Source: Bacillota bacterium
Lineage (GTDB): Bacteria > Bacillota > Clostridia > Acetivibrionales > Acetivibrionaceae
Assembly: GCA_023421115.1 (NCBI GenBank)
Contig: JAEZUI010000205.1
Location: 1-5,362, forward strand
DNA: 5,362 bases
Reading direction: 5' to 3'
Part shown: positions 1-3,276 of the stretch, one piece after another
Layout of the letters: the number at the start of each line of letters is the position of its first letter
Numbering within the stretch: position 1 is the stretch's first letter
Made by a program: the position numbers and the translations under genes
The notes under the pieces: model-generated
What the model was told of the DNA's origin: nothing
What the model saw: only the letters and a program-made list of their open reading frames with translations
Database searches by the model: none

Positions 1-53
1 AGTCTGAATAATGCCACACAAAACCGCTCTCACATGTAGTTTCATTTAATATT

Positions 54-96
54 TATGCCGAAATGGCATATTTAAAAAAATCTTATTTTAAGATTT
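54..96. repeat. two small AT-rich inverted repeats in the gene-free left end
   Basis: A 6-bp stem TATGCC (54-59) pairs with GGCATA (65-70) around a 5-base loop. It is followed by a perfect 8-bp stem AAATCTTA (78-85) / TAAGATTT (89-96) with a 3-base loop. Neither is GC-rich and neither is followed by a clear T run, so they are poor terminators. They may end an upstream transcript or be chance structure in AT-rich DNA. I see no coding region in 1-190. A TTGACA at 147-152 has no properly spaced -10 partner. Confidence 0.35.
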
Positions 97-190
97 GATA
101 AAGAAACATATTCATGAATTTACCGTGCTTATACACCCAAGCAGTATTGACAGATTAGTAATGTTATGAAAAAATGTATATTAAGTTTAG

Positions 191-291
191 TATGCATAAG
201 AGCAGAGTTGCTTGAGTTGCATAGAGGTTTTAAGCCTTACGCGTGAAATATATCCGAGGAGTTACAGACGGTGTGGTTCTGCAGCTTTTTT
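191..291 (+). promoter_or_regulatory. candidate structured leader or small RNA ending in a terminator-like hairpin
   Basis: Three plus-strand stem-loops lie in a row. TATGCA (191-196) pairs with TGCATA (218-223), with an inner AGCA/TGCT helix. AGGTT (225-229) pairs with AGCCT (233-237). GTTACAGA (261-268) pairs with TCTGCAGC (278-285), immediately before six T. A competing helix is possible: GCAGAG (202-207) can pair with TTCTGC (277-282), which would break both the first and the last stem. Mutually exclusive pairings are the logic of an attenuator, and a GNAT gene lies about 100 bases downstream. It does not match any riboswitch consensus I can recall. It could equally be a short independent RNA, or chance. 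Confidence 0.35.
261..291 (+). terminator. candidate intrinsic terminator with TTTTTT tail
   Basis: The 8-bp stem 261-268 / 278-285 has one A-C mismatch and one G-U pair, encloses a 9-base loop, and is followed directly by TTTTTT (286-291). The loop is large and the stem imperfect, so strength is uncertain. It sits upstream of the acetyltransferase gene rather than downstream of any visible gene, which is why a leader or attenuation role is considered. Confidence 0.45.
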
Positions 292-390
292 GTATTTTGG
301 AGTTCAGACATTTATCATAATCTCAGGAAACTTACTTTTCACCATTTAAGCAATTAGACTTCAGGAAAAATTAACAGAGGGGTGATAAGA

Positions 391-855
391 TTGAAAATAC
401 TGCGGGTAAGTGAAAGTGACTTGACTGAAATTCTCAGTCTACAAAGGCTTGCATACCATGAAAATGCAGAAAGATATAATGATTTTAAAATCCCTCCACT
501 GACACAGACTTTGGAAGAGCTTCGAGAGGAGTCGAAAAGTTCAGTAATTATCAAAGTAGTTCATGAAGCTAAAATAGTAGGGTCTGTTAGAGCCATTAAA
601 AAGGGAATAAATTGTTATATCGGAAAGCTTATAGTACATCCGGAGTACCAAAATAAAGGTATTGGTAGGATGTTGATTGCTGAAATTGAAAAGATATTTG
701 AGGGTTCAAGGTATGAACTTTTTACAGGGCATTTGGATGAAAAGAATCTTTCTTTTTATGAGAAACTTGGCTACAAAAGGTTTAAGGAAGAAAAGATAAA
801 TGATGCTTTGCGGTTTGTTTATTTTGAGAAAGGTGGGAAATGCAATGTCATTTAA
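391..855 (+). CDS. GNAT family N-acetyltransferase (UUG start)
   Basis: This is a cytosolic acyl-CoA-dependent N-acetyltransferase of the GNAT superfamily, 154 residues, the usual single-domain length; the acceptor substrate cannot be told from sequence. The strand-4/motif A segment is clear: LIVHPEYQNKGIG at residues 80-92, with the Q-x-x-G-x-G acetyl-CoA pyrophosphate loop (Q87, G90, G92). Motif B follows as NLSFYEKLGYKRF (119-131), with the typical N, Y123 and GY (127-128) near the C-terminus. I chose the TTG at 391 because AGAGGGGTGAT (376-386) is a strong Shine-Dalgarno at correct distance. The GTG at 382, which would add three residues, lies inside that site. The last 11 bases overlap the start of the next gene, suggesting translational coupling. 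A possible attenuator lies upstream (191-291). Family assignment is secure; the substrate is unknown. Confidence 0.92.
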   Translation: MKILRVSESDLTEILSLQRLAYHENAERYNDFKIPPLTQTLEELREESKSSVIIKVVHEAKIVGSVRAIKKGINCYIGKLIVHPEYQNKGIGRMLIAEIEKIFEGSRYELFTGHLDEKNLSFYEKLGYKRFKEEKINDALRFVYFEKGGKCNVI

Positions 856-1003
856 AAACCCGGATAGGCTAAAGAAAAAGAAGAATAAAGTTTGGAGAGA
901 TAATCGGGCCCCTAAGATTTCTGCTAAAACTATTAATAGTAAAGTAGATAAAGGAGAAATCACGATTAAAGACGGCCAATTCAAGGACTCAGGAGATAAA
1001 TAA
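845..1003 (+). CDS. small basic hypothetical protein (52 aa), overlaps GNAT gene
   Basis: I do not recognise this protein. It starts at ATG 845, with AGGTGG (831-836) eight bases upstream inside the end of the acetyltransferase gene, and ends at TAA 1001-1003. It is strongly basic: 13 lysines and 3 arginines against 7 acidic residues, with a KKKK run at residues 10-13. It has no hydrophobic segment, so it is likely soluble. The single Trp (W17) and the N-terminal lysine cluster could suggest nucleic-acid or ribosome contact, but that is only inference from charge. The 11-base overlap and good ribosome binding site argue that it is a real gene co-expressed with the acetyltransferase, possibly its partner or substrate. 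An in-frame ATG at 800 has no comparable ribosome site. Confidence 0.65.
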   Translation: MSFKNPDRLKKKKNKVWRDNRAPKISAKTINSKVDKGEITIKDGQFKDSGDK

Positions 1004-1056
1004 TGGATGGAAATAAACATGGGAATATAAGAAAGGAAGCTTATGAGGTTATTTAA
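1003..1056 (+). CDS. 17-codon ORF running into the terminator
   Basis: This short ORF starts at ATG 1003, sharing one base with the preceding stop (TAATG), and ends at TAA 1054-1056. AGGAGA (991-996) is a well-placed Shine-Dalgarno six bases upstream. It encodes MDGNKHGNIRKEAYEVI, with no recognised relatives. Its last codons form the left arm and loop of the terminator at 1032-1075, so translation would compete with hairpin formation. It may be a leader-like peptide, the stub of a truncated gene, or chance. Confidence 0.25.
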   Translation: MDGNKHGNIRKEAYEVI

Positions 1057-1075
1057 CCTTATGAGTCTTCCTTTT
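1032..1075. terminator. strong rho-independent terminator between converging genes
   Basis: The left arm 1032-1050 (AAAGGAAGCTTATGAGGTT) pairs with 1055-1074 across a 4-base loop. This gives about 19 pairs with two G-U wobbles and one bulged T, and the right arm ends in TTTT followed by ATAAT. It ends the plus-strand acetyltransferase unit. It also lies between convergent transcripts, so it may stop the minus-strand 70-residue gene, although the U tract on that strand is poorer. Confidence 0.85.
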
Positions 1076-1096
1076 ATAATTAATCAAGTTTTTAAG

Positions 1097-1309
1097 TTAT
1101 GCAAATTCAATAGCTTCTTTATCTTTAAATAATGTAGCTTTCCCCAGGCTTAAATCGGATAGTGAGAGACTGTCTTTATAATATAGGAATTGAATAGTTA
1201 GGAAATTAGCATTTCCTGATACATATTTGCCTTGACGCTCACGAATTTTTCTACTTGGTTTATCAAAAACGGTTAATACATCTTCGGGCTTTATTTCACT
1301 TAATTTCAT
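1097..1309 (-). CDS. hypothetical protein, 70 aa
   Basis: I do not recognise a family. The start at 1307-1309 is well supported: the minus strand reads GGGAGG (1317-1322) seven bases before the ATG. The stop is at 1097-1099. The protein has a charged N-terminal part, including the stretch DKPSRKIRERQGKY (residues 16-29), then a hydrophobic beta-like segment, ANFLTIQFLYY (34-44), then a serine/leucine-rich part and a short charged tail. There is no signal peptide or obvious membrane helix, so it is probably a small soluble protein. It is downstream of the cold-shock gene on the same strand but separated from it by a terminator, so it is likely expressed separately. I see only weak promoter-like sequence in the 90 bases upstream. 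Confidence 0.7.
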   Translation of the reverse strand: MKLSEIKPEDVLTVFDKPSRKIRERQGKYVSGNANFLTIQFLYYKDSLSLSDLSLGKATLFKDKEAIEFA

Positions 1310-1399
1310 CTAAATACCTCCCATGTTATAATTTTTCTTCACACTTTATCCATTCTCTCTGTATCATGTGCCATTTTATTTGACACTGACACATAAAAT

Positions 1400-1432
1400 A
1401 AGAAAGCTACCTCAAAAAGAGATAGCTTTCTT
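1400..1432 (-). terminator. terminator of the cold-shock gene
   Basis: A perfect 10-bp inverted repeat (AAGAAAGCTA 1400-1409 / TAGCTTTCTT 1423-1432) is extended inward by CTC/GAG around an AAAAA loop. Read on the minus strand it lies about ten bases past the cold-shock stop codon and is followed by TTATTTTATG, a fair U-rich tail. Position and structure fit an intrinsic terminator for the cold-shock transcript. Confidence 0.8.
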
Positions 1433-1442
1433 CAAAGGAAAT

Positions 1443-1643
1443 TTAGTCAACATAAACATTAGTTGCTTGCATGCCACGTTGACCTTTTTCCATATCAAAG
1501 CGAACTCTTTGTCCTTCATCTAAGCTTTTGTAGCCACTTGACTGGATTGCAGAAAAATGAACAAATACATCATCTCCACCATCCACGTTAATAAACCCAA
1601 ATCCTTTTTCTGCGTTAAACCATTTTACTGTACCATTATTCAT
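1443..1643 (-). CDS. csp: cold-shock protein (CspA/CspB family)
   Basis: This is a single cold-shock domain protein, an OB-fold that binds single-stranded RNA and DNA. Proteins of this family act as RNA chaperones that melt structures, and some act as antiterminators. It has 66 residues, the standard length. The nucleic-acid-binding motifs are intact: RNP1 KGFGFI at residues 13-18 and RNP2 VFVHF at 26-30, with W8 in the N-terminal GTVKWFN segment and the GYKSLDEGQ loop at 37-45. I chose the ATG at 1641-1643 because GGAGG (1651-1655) is seven bases upstream and the protein then begins exactly as the family does. An in-frame ATG at 1664 lies upstream of that site and would add seven atypical residues. 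The gene has its own sigma-A promoter (1769-1797), a leader of about 120 nt containing a hairpin plus U tract (1681-1739), and a terminator (1400-1432). Family assignment is certain; the paralogue name (cspA, B, C or D) is not. Confidence 0.97.
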   Translation of the reverse strand: MNNGTVKWFNAEKGFGFINVDGGDDVFVHFSAIQSSGYKSLDEGQRVRFDMEKGQRGMQATNVYVD

Positions 1644-1680
1644 GTTGGTACCTCCATCATTCATATTATTATATTTTGTT

Positions 1681-1739
1681 GCAAAAACAAAAGCACATGT
1701 TTTTGTAAATAATCTAAAATCATTTACAAAAATATGTGC
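1681..1739 (-). promoter_or_regulatory. hairpin plus U tract in the cold-shock gene leader (candidate leader terminator)
   Basis: The arms 1693-1710 and 1722-1739 form an 18-bp stem with a single mismatch and an 11-base loop. On the minus strand the last arm is followed by TTTTGTTTTTGC (1692-1681). It lies between the cold-shock promoter and its ribosome binding site, so it would end the transcript about 80 nt after the start. A leader terminator suggests control by attenuation. The stem is AT-rich, so its stability should depend on temperature. Alternatively it acts only as an mRNA stability or translation element, as leaders of other cold-shock genes do. Confidence 0.6.
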
Positions 1740-1768
1740 AAATAATTATCACTTTTAAATACTTATTC

Positions 1769-1797
1769 AGTTTAGCATATAATTAACGTTTTGTCAA
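1769..1797 (-). promoter_or_regulatory. sigma-A promoter of the cold-shock gene
   Basis: On the minus strand a perfect -35 TTGACA (1797-1792) is separated by exactly 17 bases from a -10 TAAACT (1774-1769) that carries an extended TGC just upstream. A run of 11 T (1818-1808) lies upstream of the -35 and may act as an UP-like AT tract. The predicted start near 1762 gives a leader of about 119 nt. Confidence 0.8.
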
Positions 1798-1835
1798 CTA
1801 GTTTTGCAAAAAAAAAAATACTTTAGAGTTAAATA

Positions 1836-1859
1836 CAAAATATTTATAACAAAATATTT
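1836..1859. repeat. direct repeat of CAAAATATTT
   Basis: The 10-base word CAAAATATTT occurs at 1836-1845 and again at 1850-1859, a 14-base period, in the AT-rich spacer upstream of the cold-shock promoter. It may be a protein binding site or simple low-complexity DNA. Nothing else in 1798-1910 can be called. Confidence 0.3.
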
Positions 1860-1910
1860 GAAACGGTATAAAAAATAGACTTAAAGAATGCCTAAAAAAT
1901 ATTCTTAATA

Positions 1911-1944
1911 TGACATGACGTTGTCAGTCTATGAATGATATAAT
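1911..1944 (+). promoter_or_regulatory. weak candidate promoter with a dyad at the -35
   Basis: A perfect -10 TATAAT (1939-1944) lies 18 bases after ATGACG (1915-1920, four of six matches to TTGACA). A short dyad TGACA (1911-1915) / TGTCA (1922-1926) flanks the -35. It would serve the downstream pseudogene and the DUF3788 gene. It lies where the missing N-terminal part of the pseudogene would be expected, so it may be chance or a secondary promoter. Confidence 0.35.
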
Positions 1945-1950
1945 AATTGT

Positions 1951-2252
1951 ATTAAAAAAGGAGAAACGTGCGTTTCTTCCAAAAAGGGATGGATGAAAAA
2001 ACAATTTAAAGAAGGTCTTATTTTAAAAAGCTTGATGCGAGAAGAAAGGTCTTTATAGAGTATATTCTTGCTGAAATTGCAAGATCAAAAGGTCAAAGCA
2101 TAACTTTAATAAAGATTAATTCAAAGGAGCAGGCTCAAAATGCCCCAGCACCTTTTACAACCTATAGTTTTTTCCATAATGGCAAGTTTATTACCAACGA
2201 AATTTTCTCAGAAAGCAAGTTTGCGAAGTGTTTAGAAGAAATAGGAGTGTGA
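1951..2252 (+). pseudogene. decayed YoaP-type GNAT acetyltransferase: frameshifted, catalytic core deleted
   Basis: Two frames together spell the two ends of a YoaP-like acetyltransferase. In the first frame (from 1954) the text reads KKGETCVSSKKGWMKKQF, then KEGLIL, which I recognise as the N-terminal part of this family. In the second frame (from about 2019) it continues YFKKLDARRKVFIEYILAE, then goes straight into IARSKGQSITLIKI and SKEQAQNAPAPFTTYSFFHN, then GKFITNEIFSESKF, the YoaP-like C-terminal domain, ending at TGA 2250-2252. One T missing from the run at 2021-2024 explains the frame change: restoring it gives GLIFKKLD. The junction at 2070-2078 lacks roughly the whole GNAT core, so no acetyl-CoA motif remains. 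The beginning, before 1951, is also missing; the first frame has a stop at 1936. Family identification rests on my memory of the family and on the very characteristic C-terminal motif. The gene cannot make a functional enzyme. Confidence 0.8.
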
Positions 2253-2256
2253 AAAG

Positions 2257-2298
2257 ATGGGCGATTCTTTGGATTTTAGTAAAATTTCAATAGAATAA
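2257..2298 (+). CDS. 13-codon ORF between pseudogene and DUF3788 gene
   Basis: ATG 2257 follows a good Shine-Dalgarno (AGGAG at 2243-2247) and encodes MGDSLDFSKISIE before TAA at 2296-2298. No family is recognised. The ribosome site lies in the last codons of the pseudogene. It may be a gene stub left by rearrangement, a coupling peptide for the next gene, or chance. Confidence 0.2.
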   Translation: MGDSLDFSKISIE

Positions 2299-2319
2299 AT
2301 TATTAGGGGGTTGCTTATA

Positions 2320-2754
2320 ATGTGGAATGAATTATTTGGTTCTGACAGGATTCCTACTTTTGAAGATATAAGAGCTTATATTGGCGAAGCAATGCCTGTT
2401 TGGGACGAACTGGTTATATATATTGAGGAAACATATAAGGCTAAACAACAATTGGATTACAGTAAATGCTCTGCACAACCTGGATGGAACGTGAAATACA
2501 AAAAAAGCAGCAAGTCACTGTGTACACTATATCCGATGCCAAATTACTTTATTGCTTTGGTTGTAGTCGGGGCCAAAGAAGAGGATGAAGTGGAGTTAGC
2601 TATGAGGGCAGGGGTATTTTCAGAGTATGTAAAGGAATTATATCAAAAGACAGCTTTTTCGGCTATGGGTAGATGGTTGATGATAGAGGTCAAACACAAA
2701 GATATTTTAAAGGATATAAAAGCACTAATAAGCATAAGATTAACGTCAAGATAG
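2320..2754 (+). CDS. DUF3788 family protein
   Basis: This 144-residue protein fits DUF3788, a family of small, apparently cytosolic proteins of unknown function that is common in Firmicutes. Family features visible here are the N-terminal PTFEDIRAYIGE segment (12-23) followed by W28 and an acidic helix. Next come a central GWNVKYKKSSKSLCTLYP core (55-72), a hydrophobic strand FIALVVVG (77-84), the YVKELYQKT segment (103-111), and a C-terminal GRWLMIEV (117-124) leading into a helix and an ISIR end. The family length is complete and there is no disruption. I chose ATG 2320 because AGGGGG (2305-2310) lies nine bases upstream; the TTG at 2311 directly abuts that site. It is the only intact gene between two gene relics. 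It was probably once in an operon with the acetyltransferase upstream. Function is unknown. Confidence 0.85.
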   Translation: MWNELFGSDRIPTFEDIRAYIGEAMPVWDELVIYIEETYKAKQQLDYSKCSAQPGWNVKYKKSSKSLCTLYPMPNYFIALVVVGAKEEDEVELAMRAGVFSEYVKELYQKTAFSAMGRWLMIEVKHKDILKDIKALISIRLTSR

Positions 2755-2783
2755 TTAGTTATTGGAGTCTGGAGGTAAGGCTA

Positions 2784-2840
2784 ATGAGGCTCAACCTAAA
2801 TATTGGTACTACTTATAGAAATTGTATTTTTTCGCGTTAA
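2784..2840 (+). CDS. 18-codon ORF behind an excellent ribosome binding site
   Basis: GGAGGT (2771-2776) lies seven bases before ATG 2784, one of the best ribosome sites in the window, yet the ORF ends after 18 codons (MRLNLNIGTTYRNCIFSR, stop 2838-2840). The reading frame meets the remains of an unrelated minus-strand gene immediately afterwards. The simplest reading is the stub of a third operon gene cut off by a rearrangement near 2840. A genuine micropeptide is possible but unsupported. Confidence 0.3.
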   Translation: MRLNLNIGTTYRNCIFSR

Positions 2841-2843
2841 TCT

Positions 2844-2945
2844 TTAGACGGTAATTTCAATCAAATTACCGTCTGGATCAAGGACGCTTGAGTCGCTTTG
2901 TAAGGTGATTACCAGTCCGTGTTTTTTCATTTGTTTTTCGCTCAT
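2844..2945 (-). pseudogene. C-terminal remnant of a glyoxalase/VOC superfamily protein
   Basis: The minus strand encodes 33 codons ending at TAA (2846-2844) that close with VLDPDGNLIEITV, the hallmark last strand of vicinal oxygen chelate (glyoxalase/bleomycin-resistance) proteins. In that signature the glutamate is usually a metal ligand. Upstream residues SEKQMKKHGLVITLQS resemble the helix and strand that precede it in the family. The segment between them is shorter than expected, and a stop lies just upstream (2946-2948), so only about a quarter of a normal 120-130-residue protein remains. No ribosome site precedes the ATG at 2945. This is a relic, not a working enzyme. Confidence 0.7.
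2846..2874. repeat. perfect 12-bp inverted repeat within the VOC remnant
   Basis: AGACGGTAATTT (2846-2857) pairs exactly with AAATTACCGTCT (2863-2874) around a 5-base loop. It covers the conserved DGNLIEITV codons and abuts the stop codon of the remnant. No T run follows on either strand, so it is not a standard terminator. It could still block or stabilise the end of the DUF3788 transcript. Confidence 0.5.
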
Positions 2946-3276
2946 TCAAACATAATCCTATTATAATTTTTTATTAATTGACCGATATATCGTAATAAAT
3001 GTAGAAGCAATAAAGCTACATTAGGTGATTCCTAAAAATAACTGGTTAATTTACTATTTATTTATTGTAACGGGGGGTGAGAAAAACTTTTGTTAGAAAG
3101 CTAATTGTTGTTTTTCTGGTGTGCTTTTGCAATTCAAACCTACCATATCTGTGTTGCTTATGTTTTGTTATACCAGCAAACAGGTTATGTAAATGCGTAA
3201 GCCATTACGATTACATTTTATGCAGTCGGATGTACAGATTCAGTAATCCAATTTTATTTATAAGTGAGGGTATATT
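2946..3276 (+). promoter_or_regulatory. gene-free leader region of the surface protein, with hairpins
   Basis: No supported gene lies in this stretch. It holds a 10-bp palindrome CGATATATCG (2983-2992), a 7-bp inverted repeat AATGTAG/CTACATT (2998-3022), and a G-rich Shine-Dalgarno-like GGGGGGTGAG (3072-3081) with no usable start. A stable hairpin lies at 3187-3216: ATGTAA and CGTAA pair with TTACG and TTACAT around GCCA. CTGGTGT (3116-3122) can pair with ATACCAG (3170-3176). TATAAT at 2962-2967 has no good -35. Long structured leaders before surface-protein genes often carry regulation, but no known riboswitch can be assigned. Confidence 0.4.

Noticed and set aside
147..182. Promoter from TTGACA (147-152)
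   Set aside because: The only -10-like word, TATATT (177-182), is 24 bases away, too far for sigma-A.
382..390. GTG 382 as start of the GNAT gene
   Set aside because: It is part of the Shine-Dalgarno AGAGGGGTGAT; the TTG at 391 has correct spacing.
354..1020. Minus-strand ORFs of 66 and 104 codons opposite the GNAT unit
   Set aside because: They are antisense to a gene with clear GNAT motifs, have no family likeness and no good starts.
1644..1664. Upstream ATG (1664) for the cold-shock protein
   Set aside because: The GGAGG site lies downstream of it, and the added seven residues do not fit the family N-terminus.
2311..2319. TTG 2311 as start of the DUF3788 gene
   Set aside because: It directly follows AGGGGG with no spacing; ATG 2320 is correctly placed.
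3171..3240. Possible c-di-GMP-I (GEMM) riboswitch
   Set aside because: Short words resemble the consensus, but the GAAA tetraloop helix, the GGGYCUAA segment and the closing GGUA/UACC stem are missing, and the best local fold is a simple hairpin at 3187-3216.
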